From assembly GCF_001761485.1 (NCBI RefSeq), contig NC_090774.1, positions 3,658,001 to 3,722,000 on the forward strand: a stretch of DNA of 64,000 nucleotides, in the 5' to 3' direction. Under the pieces are notes generated by a model, which saw only the letters and a list, made by a program, of their open reading frames with translations, searched no databases and was not told where the DNA came from. Below, one piece after another: positions 30,708 to 42,407 of this stretch; within the stretch, counting starts at the first letter, position 1; each line of letters opens with the position of its first letter. This DNA is from Yarrowia lipolytica. Its lineage: Eukaryota > Ascomycota > Dipodascomycetes > Dipodascales. The position numbers and the translations under genes were made by a program.

Positions 30708-32021
30708 GAGCGATTTATGTGGCTTGCTGGTGGCGAAAGTGGGGGTATCTGTGTGACGACGTTGTTGGGGGGCGTCGTTGTATGTGCTGGGTTTATCTTG
30801 TGCTCAACCTGCTGCGAAACCTCTCAAAATTTGCAGTGTTGTGAGCCTTGTTGTGCTGAGGCAGATAGGACCAGAATGTCGTCTGTGAGTGTGACCTGTA
30901 TTAGAGATGGAGGGGTTACAGGGAGACGACAGGCGTGGTGCGGTGTTTCAGCGGTCCCCAAATCGGCTTGGGCAGAGTTGAAAGGTAAGAATGTAGGGCC
31001 CCGCTGGCGCAAGACAGAGACGAGGGGTGATTCTGACGAAAAAAACAACCGGCTTTAGGGCTCCTGGGGTGTCACTTGGAAGAAACCGATGTTGCTGCGT
31101 ATCCGAACTCTATGATTCATCCAGAGCAGATAGGAGATAGGCTGCATGTGGGGAGCAAGTGACGTCTGCTTGGGGTTATTTGGGGATAAGGGGTGGGTGG
31201 CTACATACGTAAGATGTGGGTCTCCATAAGACGAGCACAGCTACTGTATTTTTAGAGCTGTTTATCACCTACTGGTTGTTATGACGCGAGGGGGAGGGGA
31301 GTGTTTCAACGTCCAGCTATATACAGTAACCGTAACGTAATGTGCCTGTGAGTGTGCATTCTGACAAGATCCTGTTGTTAAACATTACCATCATTATTGT
31401 ACGTGTGATCAAAACGGTCTACTTGTTGGGAGGATACCTCACAGTAAGAGTGTCCTGTAATTATGTAACCTACAGCGAGTGACCTGCAGAGTGTGTGACA
31501 GATTTGGGGTTCCCAAAAATAGCTTGTTGCAGAGGAATTGATTTGTGTGCAGGGAATCAGTGATTCCTGGCGGTAGGCTATCGAAATAGGTAAGGGTAGC
31601 TACTTGTGGGGCGGGGGTAGACACTGGGGGCGACAGCTGAAACGTGAAAAGTCGGCTTAGCTTACAAGCACAATCGTCCCCCTGACTTTGTATTTATTGT
31701 CCGCGTAACAGTAAAAAAATAATAAAAAAAAATATTGCCGATATTACTAGACGATAGGCGGTAGTCGTATTATGTACGATGAAACGGTTACCTAGCCAAG
31801 ATATTTGAAGATGTATTTTCTGTGTATACCTTCATACCCAATCTATCCCCCTTCCCCAGCCATACTACAAGTGTCGTAGTCGTGCTCCTCCTTCCACATG
31901 TTGTTCGACTTTTCAGTCGTCACGTAATCCCCACTTAAACCTTCATGCAGGACCATATCATGGCCAGCAGTTTTTCAAAGACGAAACGACAGAACACACA
32001 CGCAACGACACGACGGACAAC
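30708..32021. other. Intergenic, 1.3 kb divergent promoter region
   Basis: This lies between the divergent RING and CMK genes. A 113-codon plus-strand ORF (30717-31058) and a 61-codon minus ORF have no recognisable features. A-rich and T-rich tracts occur at ~31715-31735, the proximal CMK promoter side. Confidence 0.5.
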
Positions 32022-33119
32022 ATGTCGCAAACTCCTCTGCCGTGTCGGTACAAAACGGCCAAGACGCTCGGCCAGGGCACGTACTCGGTCGTGAAGGAGG
32101 CCATGCATATCGAGACGGGCCAATACTACGCGGCCAAGGTGATCAACAAGAAGCTCATGAGCGGACGCGAGCACATGGTGCGCAACGAAATCGTGGTGCT
32201 CAAGCGGGTCTCGCAGGGCCACAAGAACATCCTGACGCTCGTCGACTACTTTGAAACCACAAACAACCTCTATCTGGTCACGGATCTGGCTCGAGGCGGC
32301 GAGCTGTTTGAGCGCATATGTTCTAAGGGCGCCTACTACGAGTCGGACGCCGTGGAAATCGTCAAAAACACACTGTCGGGCGTCGCGTACCTGCACAGCC
32401 ACGGCATTGTGCACCGGGACCTCAAGCCCGAAAATCTGCTGTTCCGAACGGCTGCAGAGGACTCAGACCTGCTCATCGCAGACTTTGGACTCAGCCGTAT
32501 CATCGATGAGGAGCGGTTCCGAACGCTCAAAACCACCTGCGGTACACCGGGTTACATGGCGCCGGAAATCTTCACAAAGGCCGGCCACGGCAAACCCGTA
32601 GACATGTGGGCACTGGGAGTCATCACCTACTTTTTGCTGTGTGGATACACGCCGTTCGACAGGGACTCGTCGGCGGAGGAGATGCAGGCGATTCTGGCTG
32701 GAGACTACGCCTTTGAGCCTGAGGAGTACTGGCAGGATGTGTCTGAGGAAGCCCGAGACTTCGTTAACAAGTGTCTGTGCGTGGACTCAGACAAGCGTAT
32801 CACAGCCACCGAGGCCCAGGAACACCCCTTTCTGACACGGGATCTTAGCAAGGTCGCCGAGAACGAGACCAACCTGTTGCCCCACGTCAAGAGCAACATT
32901 TCACTGCGTCGTTTGACTGGCGCCATGTCTGGAACATCCCTCTCAGAGCAGAACAAAGCCATCTCGCGACTCAAGGAGTCGGAGAGCATGGATGGCGCAT
33001 ACTGCTTCTCGCCTGAAAACAACAAGCCTGGCGTCACGCCTACAGGGTCTGTTGGAGTCAAGAGCCAGCGAGCTGAGTTGGCCGAACTGGGTCTCAAGCC
33101 TCTTACTAAGATGCAATGA
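32022..33119 (+). CDS. CMK1: Calcium/calmodulin-dependent protein kinase
   Basis: A 365-residue Ser/Thr kinase of the CAMK group. Glycine loop LGQGTYSVVKEA, catalytic Lys in YAAKVINK, HRDLKPENLL, DFGLSRI, activation loop TTCGTPGYMAPE (the Thr before CGTPGYMAPE is the usual CaMKK target), and MWALGVITYFLLCGYTPF are all intact. The tail after the kinase domain (~residue 275 on: LPHVKSNISLRRLTGAM) has the basic/hydrophobic character of an autoinhibitory and calmodulin-binding helix. The size is slightly smaller than S. cerevisiae Cmk1/Cmk2 (~446). It acts downstream of Ca2+/calmodulin in cytosolic stress signalling. S. cerevisiae has two paralogues; which is closer is not decided here. Confidence 0.9.
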   Translation: MSQTPLPCRYKTAKTLGQGTYSVVKEAMHIETGQYYAAKVINKKLMSGREHMVRNEIVVLKRVSQGHKNILTLVDYFETTNNLYLVTDLARGGELFERICSKGAYYESDAVEIVKNTLSGVAYLHSHGIVHRDLKPENLLFRTAAEDSDLLIADFGLSRIIDEERFRTLKTTCGTPGYMAPEIFTKAGHGKPVDMWALGVITYFLLCGYTPFDRDSSAEEMQAILAGDYAFEPEEYWQDVSEEARDFVNKCLCVDSDKRITATEAQEHPFLTRDLSKVAENETNLLPHVKSNISLRRLTGAMSGTSLSEQNKAISRLKESESMDGAYCFSPENNKPGVTPTGSVGVKSQRAELAELGLKPLTKMQ

Positions 33120-33256
33120 AGAATGGCAAGGAGGAGGGCTTGGATATGGAGCATTCTAACTGTGAACGAGGGATAGTCGGCGTGGTCTACTTAGATGTAA
33201 TATCGCAATAGATAGAGCGATTTCGTGTCCGCGTGTAGTTTCTGTACGTGCTTGGA

Positions 33257-33272
33257 TACAGTAGCTACTGTA
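33257..33272. repeat. Perfect 16-bp palindrome TACAGTAGCTACTGTA
   Basis: An exact dyad in the CMK1-pirin interval; a near copy lies at 33866-33882. Related half-words (ACTGTAGCTAC, CAGTAGCTAC) recur in other intergenic regions (~21074, ~42770). Confidence 0.8.
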
Positions 33273-33339
33273 CGAGTAGTTACTAATATGATAGTTACAA
33301 GTAGTTATTGTCCAGTATGTGGCATAGCTATTCTGTACA

Positions 33340-33625
33340 AGTTCCCTCTCTTTGTTCTGTTTGACCATTTCAACGTCCCCAAGACCGCGGGGTTTCCCGA
33401 CCATCCATATCGAGGCCATGAAACCATCACGTACATTCTCAAGGGCAAACTGGCCCATGAGGACTTTACTGGTGTCCAGAAAGCCCTGTTGCCTGGAGAC
33501 CTGCAGTTCATGAGGTATGAAGAGGAGTACATACAGTAATGCATGCTGAGATGCCTTAGGAAGACAACACCCAGGAGATCCAGTTGTGGGTCGATTTCCC
33601 AGAGAAACATTCCGCCAAAGCCGTA
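33340..33625 (+). pseudogene. Pirin pseudogene fragment
   Basis: Plus-strand translation gives FVLFDHFNVPKTAGFPDHP, YRGHETITYILKGKLAHEDF and LLPGDLQFM, matching the N-terminal cupin of pirin (metal-binding HPHRGFET and HEDF motifs; here one His is changed to Tyr in HPYRGHET). The frame is then lost: HAEMP, the motif that should follow directly, appears in another frame after an irregular 29-nt stretch. It is followed by an in-frame TAG and then QLWVDFPEKHSAKA. The N-terminal start and the second cupin are missing. So this is a relic of a pirin gene, with at least one frameshift, one stop and truncation at both ends. Pirins are nuclear or cytosolic iron-binding cupins, some with quercetinase activity. 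Confidence 0.75.
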
Positions 33626-35748
33626 TACGACAGTGCGTGGACGATTTTGGACGAAAGTATAGAACTTCAGCAACTTCCGTTATTGGACACGATCTGTGGC
33701 CAATTTCATCCGGGTGACGGCGTATGCGTGTGGTGAACTTGTCGTACAAGTACAAGTACTTTAGCTACAAAACACAGTTCGTCGAACATCACGATCTTGT
33801 CTGAGAGAGAGATTCTTGATTCAAATATGTACTGTACTTGTTCTCGTACCTTGTATATAAGAGTGTACAGTAGCTACTGGTACATACCTGTATGTACATA
33901 CTGTAGTATCACCGTGTGTTAATAAATGTACTGAGATGTATAAGAGCAGCTCTTAGGAGAAAGTGTAGGTTGTGGGGGTGGGGTATCATGTGATAAAAAC
34001 AACAACAATAATAATATCAGTCATGCTAATTAATTCACCCCTGTGTCCTTGTCAGCGCCGAGCCTAGATGGACCTCGGATCTTCCATGCCTCGTCGTATT
34101 AGATTATAATAATCATCCCTGTGTTATCGTCCCCGTATGCCGTGCCGTAAGATTACGTCGGCATAAACATCGATGTTCCATCTACCGAATACACGGAATC
34201 ATGGATTGCTACAGCGTGACATTGAGGTAGTGGAGCTACAGTAAGAGTTCCAATAGCCACTTACTCAGGTTTGCCCTACTACTGTACAGTAAGTATAAAC
34301 TTGCACCAAAATTATTGTAAATATCCTTCTCGGGACAGTTTGTTAGTCCGATCTTGATTGATTGTGAATCGCCAGCCAAGATCACGATCTACTGGACCGG
34401 TAGGGTTTGGATTTAGAGCCTCTTTGTCCAGTGGAAATAGCGTCTCCGATTGGCTAGAGGGTGGCGCATCAAAGCTATTGTCTAAGGCCATCTGCAGCTA
34501 TCATGTCCAAGAAACAGACCACTCTTCAGATGAATAGAACGGTGCGATTGTCGGTCCGAACATGCACCTTTTTGGCTCGGGTGTCGTTTTCGTCTTCTCA
34601 TGTGCAGTCGGAGATTCGAATTGGCCTGACGTGTTCTATGCGCGGCTACCAAGCTGAGACACAACGTCTCGGGTGGTGAGTCGCTGACATTTGACACATG
34701 TCTTCCCGCGCTGTACGTGGCGTGGCCGCTGCTACCTACATGGCCTCGGACAACGCCGTTTGGCTTGCAATTTCAAGGTTCGAATCCATTGTCAGCCGAG
34801 CCTTGTTCAGGTGGGGGACGACAGACAAGAGGCACATATATTGCGAGAGACACTGAGTCTAACATTCCTGTCAGTGCTGTGCTGTGCCCCTCTCTGCTTG
34901 TTAGGGATGATTATGCCTTAACGTTCGGACTGAGTGTAAGGGCAAAAAGGTACCCCATCTCCGTGGAGTCCGAGTGAGGCGTGAAAAATGACACCACTAC
35001 TACTTGTAGATTCGGAAGGGAGCCCCAGGTCGTATCTGGATTGCCCACCAAAGCCGCCTAGCTTCGTAGACCCCCGCACTCATCTGCTTGGTCTATGTCT
35101 GAAGGCCCTTCAAGGGCCGCCTGAAACAGTTAGTGCCCATTAAGCTTCTCTGGGCCGAGGCTTGTGTGAGAGAGGACTCGCAGTGTGCGCATTGACCTAC
35201 TCTTGATGACGATGAGAGTGCATGCGTGCAAGTCGTTGTTTAGGGACTATTGTGGGGGAGGAGAACATCAATACAAGGCTGCTAATACACGGTGAGAAGC
35301 CGTCGGTTTGTCGGCGACCCAATACCCGGTTTCGGCCCGTCGTTCCGTCGTCCCTCATCTCCTGTTCCTGACGGCCTGCCCCATAGGCTTTCTTACTTGG
35401 CCTATCTCACACACCCTTTTCCTATTAACTATAGCTAAAAAAGTATAGCTCTTGTAGTATACAGCAGCTCATGAGAGCCTGCCGGGTGGTAACTAAAAAA
35501 TCCCGTGGTTGGAAAAAGAAGCACTAGCGGTAGACCCGTTTGCTCACATACACTGACCCCTCTAATCCGCCGCTTGCCGCCCCCTTGAAAAAAAAAACAA
35601 CACACTCGCTCGCACGCACACGCACACGCACACGCACACGCACTCACTTCATCACTTGTACGTACAGTACCCCGTAAACCATTGGGGTTTTAGCTCGGCA
35701 TGCATTCTTAAACAGAAAGATTGAACATCTTCTCAGCTTGCCAACGCC
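33626..35748. other. Intergenic, 2.1 kb, no intact gene
   Basis: This contains TAC-rich clusters (33740-33900) and a small ORF at 34503-34679 (MSKKQTTLQMNRTV...) ending at a GTGAGT word with no good acceptor. A B-box-like word lies at 34777-34787. The (CACGCA)n run at 35612-35642 lies just before the zinc-cluster gene. No supported gene. Confidence 0.5.
35612..35642. repeat. (CGCACA)n microsatellite
   Basis: About five units in the leader or proximal promoter of the Zn2Cys6 gene, ~105 bp before its ATG. Confidence 0.75.
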
Positions 35749-37956
35749 ATGAAACGAACTCGAGTGGTCAAGGAACGCACCAAGATGGGGTGTGCGACCT
35801 GCCGCAAACGGCGGGGCAAGTGCGACGAAACTCGGCCCGTTTGCTCCAACTGCAAGCGAGGCGAGCGCCAATGCGACTACTCGACCCGATTCGACTTTAA
35901 GCAGACGGCACTGGCCGAATTTGGCGAGTTCGAAAACCAGCAGAGCCAGATATCCAAGGGCTACAAGGTCGGGTTGCAACGAGATGTAACGCAGAACGTG
36001 TTCAACGCCCGTCTGGTGGAGACGGAAGACACCGAAGGGACCATGGTGCCAGGAGAACAGGTCTTCAAGGTGGTCAGCGCGGATCACCAGCAACAACTAC
36101 CACAACAGGAACAAGGTCAACGACAGGAGCTTCAATATGAACAGCAAGGCCAGCAACACATACAATCTACATCACCACAAATACAAATCAAACCGGAGCC
36201 AGAGGAACATGCATTCAAGGTCCCTTCTTATACGGACAAGTCGGAGCTCCGGTTTCCGCCAGCAGCTCTGGCGTCAACAGGCCAGCTCCCCAGAGACGGC
36301 TCAGCACCTAACCCGGATTCCGCATTGCTGCCCCCTCAGCAGCTGCCGGAGGCGCTGGAGAAGGCTGCAGCTGCCTGTGTGCCCCCACTGACGCAGTCGC
36401 ATCTCACTCTCCTGCATCGATTCGTGGCCCACCTCGGACATGAAATCCCCATGCATATGCGCCTTAGCGGTGAACCCAACAGTCTGCTCGACGGAGTTAC
36501 TCCCGCATCATACTGGACTCACGATGTGCCCCAGATGGCCTTCTCTCAGGGCTATCTTATGAGTGCCATCTTGGCGTACTCGTCAGTGTGTCAGTTTCCA
36601 TTGTCAGAGGCTGCAAAGAGAAGCGGAATGTTCTACTACCAGCAAGCCATTGAAGGGCTGGCGCAGGAAATCAAGGCTAGACCAGATAGCATCAATGTAG
36701 CCGCTTGTGTGTCGTGTTGCGTGCTCCTGACATGCTACGAAACGTACTGGGGCGATCTATCCAACTGGTACAAGCACATGACGGGTTTGGGAGACTTTGC
36801 AAAGCTCATGGGAGCCATTCCGGGAAGCTGGCAGCAACTCGATCTGCAATATACGGTGATTCGGTTCGAGTTTTACCAGAGCATGCTGGGAGGAGTCGAG
36901 GGCAGATTGGGCCCTGAATACTGGCTAGGTATCCCGTCGAGGGAGGGTAACCCTGCACTGACAGCCGGCGACGACATTTCGCGGTTGCTAATGCAAATCA
37001 CGGGGTTTGTGGCTAAACAAAACGACTTGCGTTCATCCATGGTCATCTTCGAGGGCGCGGAGGAGGTATGGAAGTCCCTAAAGAGCGACTTGGAGCATTT
37101 GGAGGTCAAATGGGAGCATGTTCTGCGTCCTGTGCGTCAATCTCAGGGGATGTTTGGTGAGTATATTGAACATTCGTGTGAGGATGCCATGGTGGCTGCC
37201 ATCCATATGCTGTTAGCCAATGTGATCCTGATCAGAAACCATCCACACGTCGGCACCAACCGTCTCTTCTACTTCAATCTCACGGCCGACAAGACAAAGG
37301 GGTACGTTACAGAGATGCTGTATCGACTGCCGGTTGATATCAAAGACTGGCTCTTCACCAACGGAGATAGCATCTCTCTGGACTTAACCGATATCACGTC
37401 TGTGGGTTCCAACATGGCTCGGTTGCAGAATGTGACTCGAAAGGTGAATCGTATGTCCTCTTCCGCCTTCGAGCGGCGTCACTCCACCGAAATGAGTCCC
37501 TCCAGCAGCGGCTCTTCCCCCTCGTCAATTTCGTCCCCAACATGTTCGTCTCCCGCGTCGTCAACTGCTGGTTCTACTGGAGTGTACAAGCGTGGACGGC
37601 GTATCAAGCTCCTGACCGTAGCTGTTGCTACCTTCTATGCTGCTGTTCAGATCCAGGATGCACACACACGGGACCTGGTGACTCGATGGTTCACAGAGGT
37701 GGCCAACGCGACCACTTGCTATTCCATCATCTGGTTTATCACAGGTTTGTCCGAGGCGTGGGAACGGACTGTAGAGACGGAGTATCAGAAGTCGCTGGCC
37801 AACTACCTGCAGCAAATCAATTATGACGGTGCAGGGAACCTGTCACGTCTGGATGAAGTGCATGCCAAGATTCGGCTAGCTCAGGGCGTGTTGGGCGATA
37901 TGGCCAGTATTCTCAGCGAAGACCATAAGAAACTGCTGGCCAAGAGTGAAGATTGA
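35749..37956 (+). CDS. Zn2Cys6 transcription factor with fungal-type regulatory domain
   Basis: A 735-residue protein. The zinc cluster lies at ~16-45: CATCRKRRGKC, DETRPVCSNCKRGERQC (six cysteines, all present), followed by DYSTRFDF. A Gln-rich segment (~105-145) may be an activation or linker region. From ~200 to the end there is a helical domain in the style of the fungal 'Fungal_trans_2' regulators (LPEALEKAAAACVPPLTQSHLTLLHRF; MAFSQGYLMSAILAYSSV; SCCVLLTCYETYWGDLSNWYKHMTGL), interrupted by a Ser/Pro-rich insert at ~585-610. DNA-binding and regulatory parts are intact. Target genes are unknown, and neighbours give no clue because the gene stands alone between two intervals of over 2 kb. 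Confidence 0.85.
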   Translation: MKRTRVVKERTKMGCATCRKRRGKCDETRPVCSNCKRGERQCDYSTRFDFKQTALAEFGEFENQQSQISKGYKVGLQRDVTQNVFNARLVETEDTEGTMVPGEQVFKVVSADHQQQLPQQEQGQRQELQYEQQGQQHIQSTSPQIQIKPEPEEHAFKVPSYTDKSELRFPPAALASTGQLPRDGSAPNPDSALLPPQQLPEALEKAAAACVPPLTQSHLTLLHRFVAHLGHEIPMHMRLSGEPNSLLDGVTPASYWTHDVPQMAFSQGYLMSAILAYSSVCQFPLSEAAKRSGMFYYQQAIEGLAQEIKARPDSINVAACVSCCVLLTCYETYWGDLSNWYKHMTGLGDFAKLMGAIPGSWQQLDLQYTVIRFEFYQSMLGGVEGRLGPEYWLGIPSREGNPALTAGDDISRLLMQITGFVAKQNDLRSSMVIFEGAEEVWKSLKSDLEHLEVKWEHVLRPVRQSQGMFGEYIEHSCEDAMVAAIHMLLANVILIRNHPHVGTNRLFYFNLTADKTKGYVTEMLYRLPVDIKDWLFTNGDSISLDLTDITSVGSNMARLQNVTRKVNRMSSSAFERRHSTEMSPSSSGSSPSSISSPTCSSPASSTAGSTGVYKRGRRIKLLTVAVATFYAAVQIQDAHTRDLVTRWFTEVANATTCYSIIWFITGLSEAWERTVETEYQKSLANYLQQINYDGAGNLSRLDEVHAKIRLAQGVLGDMASILSEDHKKLLAKSED

Positions 37957-40430
37957 AAGAAAAGTTAGGGGCGTGGGAAATAAGCCAAGAGGAGAGTTAC
38001 CTCGGGACCATTTCCAGTTTGCAACATTCATGCATGGCAGATCTCGGAGAAAAAGCAGCTACTTGTACTTTTATCAACACGTCGGAGATTTGGGGGTGAC
38101 GATAGTTATCCGAGGGACGCGACACGACATTGAGAGCAGCCTTTGCATCTCAGGACGGATTTCTAGACAGCCGGCAATGACGACGGCGGCAATGTTGACG
38201 AAGAGACTTCCCTCAGCACGCGAAAAACAAAGCTAGTCTTCCGGGGTTAGTGGAGATAAATGTCCTTCCGCTTCTCTGCAGCCCAAACACATATTGCATT
38301 TAAATTATGAAAAAGAAAGCATGGAACTGGGGAGGAGATTGGATACTGAAACAAAAGGCAGAACAATTATTTATTATCATGCATGTATCGAAAGAAGTCA
38401 GCGAGCTGTGTACATACTGGTACGATTACCGGTACATAGCGGTAGAGGAGGTGTAGAGAGCGCACACAATGGGATTCCAGTCATCTTGTCTTGAGAAGTC
38501 AGCCCTGTAGTCTTGAGCAAATTATCTTATCTACCCACCCTTGTACACACTAAGATTCGCCGGCCAAGTGGTGCTCCCTCAGGACGCTTTTCTGCCTCCA
38601 TCCACTCTTCTACACCTCACCATACGACCATTACTTAGGTCTATCGGACATTGGAAGACGCCGTATTGCGTGGGAAGTCACCTACCCATGCCGATCATAA
38701 GCAAAAGGCGCTCCACAATCATAAACGACAGGCGAAGGCGCGCAAAGTTACAGTTCCCGAGCGGGAACGACTACCGAGATCTTGGTGCATTGACACAACC
38801 GCGGCGTGACCCGTGGCCCAGTGACAAGTTAGCTATATTAGATCATGCGCGAGGATTAGTGCAACGGTGTGTGTACATATACGGGTACAAACACCGACAT
38901 TATACTGTATGAATGGTTGATGGCTACCGATGAGCGATATTCACACTGGTTTTCACCACCTGAGTCATTAAGGCAGCTTTCTGTACGTGGTTGTTCCCTG
39001 GGTGGAAAGCCAGTCAGTCTTCCTTTCGTTACGTTCTTTGGCCACGAAGTAAAGTTCTGTTCCACATTAACCATTTTCCTGTTTGACAAGCTCACGAATT
39101 TTTCAACGCGAGTTCAGGATGTCTAAATGGGTCTTCAGAGATACTCTGGAGTCCAGCCAATCACACGAATGCCATTGTGTTGCATGCAAGATGCCTCCCA
39201 ACCCATGAATAATCCACGCACGTGGCATTGCCATTACATGGAGGAAGGCAGGACAGCAGCATGTTGCCGAAGGCGGTATGTACTTCAGAGTTATTTTTCC
39301 TGTGCTGTTGCTCTCCAACAAAAGACTCTTGTCTGGACTTGAGCCCCAGTTCTCACCCAGCTATAGAAGAAGAAGTACAATGAGGGGGGGAAGGAACTGG
39401 CCGGGATAATGAAGATCGCTTTCGAATAGTCCTGGGATAAGCACAGCATACACCACCACCAGCGCCATCGCCATGTGAGACACGGTGTGGTATCAGTGGG
39501 AGAAACAGCCCTGCAGCGAGCCTAATCGTGCATGTCCTGCCATATTTTTTCCTGCCGGTTCTCTCTGGTTTCTTATCCTCTCGGGACATTCTCTTTCTTA
39601 GCGGAACTCTAATTTTATAAGGCTGAAGAAATAGCAGACCAGACACAAGAAGCTCAAAAGCCACTGTGGAGACTTTCGAAGGAAGCGGCATGAAAAGCGA
39701 CAGAGATGGCAACCTGAGAATATTCCTAGTGTCCATCGCTTCTGCGCGAATATGCTACCAAGATGCGAGATTTTCCGCCTTTTGACAGCCCCCCCATGTC
39801 CTGAGCAGCGTGCATGACATGTGGGAGTTATGTATATTAATAGTGGTCAAGACGGACAACGAGTGCGTTACACGTACACGACGGTTACAAGTGAAAGGAG
39901 TGTGATAGTCCACAGACGCTATAAAACAAACACATGTCCATCGATTGGCCATCACGTCGCGCCTCCCAAAGTGAGAGACCATAAACTACGAGCGCCAGCT
40001 TCCAAAAGTACAATTACCCGTTCAGATGGAGTGCATCAATGTATGCTGGTAAGTAGATCTTTAGGGCTACGCTGTTAGAACGTGGAGGGTGTAGTTGTAG
40101 AGGTCAATACGTTGGGTCAGAATCTTAGAGATGCAAAATAAACACTTCTAGACAAATATATAGATCCAAAATGCCCTCTTCAATCCACCACTCCTACTTC
40201 CCTACACCTCCACCACCTGCACGGCTGTCGTCGACGTCAAAGTTGCACGCCGCCTAAGGTTCACAGTCTTGGCTTGAAAACGAGCGTTGTTCGAGCAGGA
40301 ACCTTGAAGACCAAAAAAAATCATCGACCTTCGAACAAAATCCAAGAGTCTATCTCTCGACACAACCTAACTCTCGACACCACACTCTTTAGGTCACCAG
40401 TTCCCCCGCACACCGGCTTACTAAAACCAC
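37957..40430. other. Intergenic, 2.5 kb, no gene seen
   Basis: ORFs up to 127 codons occur on both strands but none has a domain or protein-like bias. A 7-bp stem inverted repeat (GTTCCCGAGCGGGAAC) lies at 38753-38768. The last ~150 bp are C/A-rich, typical of a leader, and precede MAM3. Confidence 0.5.
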
Positions 40431-42407
40431 ATGCGTACCGCATCTCTCACAACAGCAAAACTGCTCCTGACGCTCATAGCAAGGCTGCCTCTTCTGCACG
40501 CCCTTCCTTACGGTGGGTTGTCACGAAGCGGCAGCTACTCTCCCTACGAACACGATGACGATACTCTGGACCCGGAATCATCTGACTTCTGGCTATACAT
40601 GTTCGTCTCCTTTGTGCTCGTCGTGGCTGGCGGAGTCTTTGCTGGTCTGACCATTGCTCTGATGGGCCAGGACGAGGTCTACCTGCACGTCATCAGCCAG
40701 TCTGGCGAGTCACACGAACGAAAGGCTGCTGAAAAGGTCCTGCGGTTACTCAAGCGAGGTAAGCACTGGGTTCTTGTCACCCTGCTGCTCGCTAACGTCA
40801 TCACTAACGAAACTCTGCCCATTGTCCTCGATCGATGCCTCGGTGGAGGCTGGAGAGCCGTCGTCATCGCTACCGTGGCCATTGTCATCTTTGGAGAAGT
40901 GATCCCCCAGTCAATCTCAGTCAGATACGGTCTCTCTGTCGGTGCCTACTTTGCTCCTTTTGTTCTCGGTCTCATGTACATCCTCTACCCTCTGGCCTAC
41001 CCCACTGCCTTGCTGCTGGACCACCTGCTTGGAGAAGATCACGGAACCGTCTACAAGAAGGCTGGTCTCAAGACCCTCGTAACCCTGCATCAGACCATGG
41101 GAGTTGAGCGACTTAACGAGGACGAAGTGACTATCATCTCTGCTGTGCTGGACCTCAAGGAGAAGCCTGTGGGAACCATCATGACTCCTCTGGATGACGT
41201 CTACACCATGTCCTCCGATACTGTCCTTGACGAGAAGGTGGTTGACCAGATTCTGCAGGCTGGTTTCTCTCGAATCCCCATCCACGCCCCCGGAGAGCCG
41301 ACCAACTTCATTGGTATGCTGCTGGTTCGAATTCTCATCTCGTACGACCCCGAAGATGCTCTTCCCGTGTCCTCCTTCCCTCTCGCCACTCTTCCCGAAA
41401 CCAGACCCGATACTTCCTGTCTCAACATCCTTAACTACTTCCAGGAGGGTAAGTCCCATATGGTCATTGTTTCGGAGTCTCCCGGCGACGCCTACGGTGC
41501 TCTGGGCGTGCTCACTCTGGAGGACGTTATTGAGGAGCTGATTGGAGAGGAGATTATTGATGAGTCTGACGTATACATTGACGTCCACCGAGCTATTCGA
41601 AGAACCAATCCCGGTCCTCTGTCCAAGCGAAATCTCGTTTCCTACGTGCAGAACTCTCCCCGAAACTCCATTGGCAACTACGAGTCCGTTTCTCACTTCC
41701 TGTCTCGATCTCTTTCCCGAGATGAGGCTGGCAAGGTCCAGCATCAATCTCACTCCAACCTCGGACCCCATGGCAGCTCCCAGCTTGCAGCTAACCCCAC
41801 AATCACCGTCTCATCTTCACCCAAGACTGGTCTCAAGCTTGGCAACAACACTGCTACTCCCCACGACGCGTCCGCTCCCGGCCCCTTCCAGAAGAAGCAC
41901 CATCGAATCGAGCCACTCAACCTGGCTGCCAACCCCAAGGAAACCTCCAATACTAAGGTGACCATCAAGAAGTCCGGATCAGGCCACCGACCCACCGGAT
42001 CTTCCGATCTTGTCCATCATCCCGATCACCCCGAGGGCGGAACTTCTACCCAGTACGGCACTATCTTCGAGACCGAGCAGGGTGCTGTGGTTGATGCTCT
42101 CAATGATCCCGAAATCAACACTCGTCTGTCTCCTCGAACCGGCATGTCTCCTCGAACCGCTGCAGTTAATGGTGTGAACGGGGCACGGCCCAGCGCCATT
42201 CCTTCCCGACCGGATCTGGGTACCGAAATCCACTCGTTCCGATCCGGGGGCATCATCGAGTCCGTCGTCAACGTCCAGGGAGTCCACAAGACCATCATTG
42301 AGGCGGCTGTGTCGGATAATGACTTTGAAGAGGAAGATAGCCCCAAGTCCTCCAACGGTAGCTCTCGTCGAGGAAGCCGCAGAGCCCTTCTCGACTCGTC
42401 CCCCTAG
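40431..42407 (+). CDS. MAM3: CNNM/CorC-family membrane protein with CBS pair
   Basis: A 658-residue protein. A hydrophobic N-terminus ([16 protein letters not shown]) is followed by a DUF21 transmembrane domain at ~50-230 ([69 protein letters not shown]). The CBS pair at ~245-390 runs [30 protein letters not shown] and [22 protein letters not shown]. The C-terminal ~250 residues are Ser/Pro/Gly-rich and disordered. S. cerevisiae Mam3 is a vacuolar membrane protein tied to metal (Mn2+, Mg2+) handling; human CNNMs transport or regulate Mg2+. All core motifs are intact and the length is close to the family. Confidence 0.9.
   Translation: MRTASLTTAKLLLTLIARLPLLHALPYGGLSRSGSYSPYEHDDDTLDPESSDFWLYMFVSFVLVVAGGVFAGLTIALMGQDEVYLHVISQSGESHERKAAEKVLRLLKRGKHWVLVTLLLANVITNETLPIVLDRCLGGGWRAVVIATVAIVIFGEVIPQSISVRYGLSVGAYFAPFVLGLMYILYPLAYPTALLLDHLLGEDHGTVYKKAGLKTLVTLHQTMGVERLNEDEVTIISAVLDLKEKPVGTIMTPLDDVYTMSSDTVLDEKVVDQILQAGFSRIPIHAPGEPTNFIGMLLVRILISYDPEDALPVSSFPLATLPETRPDTSCLNILNYFQEGKSHMVIVSESPGDAYGALGVLTLEDVIEELIGEEIIDESDVYIDVHRAIRRTNPGPLSKRNLVSYVQNSPRNSIGNYESVSHFLSRSLSRDEAGKVQHQSHSNLGPHGSSQLAANPTITVSSSPKTGLKLGNNTATPHDASAPGPFQKKHHRIEPLNLAANPKETSNTKVTIKKSGSGHRPTGSSDLVHHPDHPEGGTSTQYGTIFETEQGAVVDALNDPEINTRLSPRTGMSPRTAAVNGVNGARPSAIPSRPDLGTEIHSFRSGGIIESVVNVQGVHKTIIEAAVSDNDFEEEDSPKSSNGSSRRGSRRALLDSSP

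Noticed and set aside
30717-31058. 113-codon Cys/Gly-rich ORF
   Set aside because: In the divergent promoter between RING and CMK genes, no signal peptide or known cysteine pattern.
34503-34679. Small ORF MSKKQTTLQMNRTV ending at a GTGAGT donor
   Set aside because: No CTAAC-CAG acceptor follows at a sensible distance and the peptide matches nothing known to me.
34777-34787. GGTTCGAATCC, a perfect tRNA B-box
   Set aside because: The flanks do not form a T-stem and there is no A-box or anticodon arm at the right distance.
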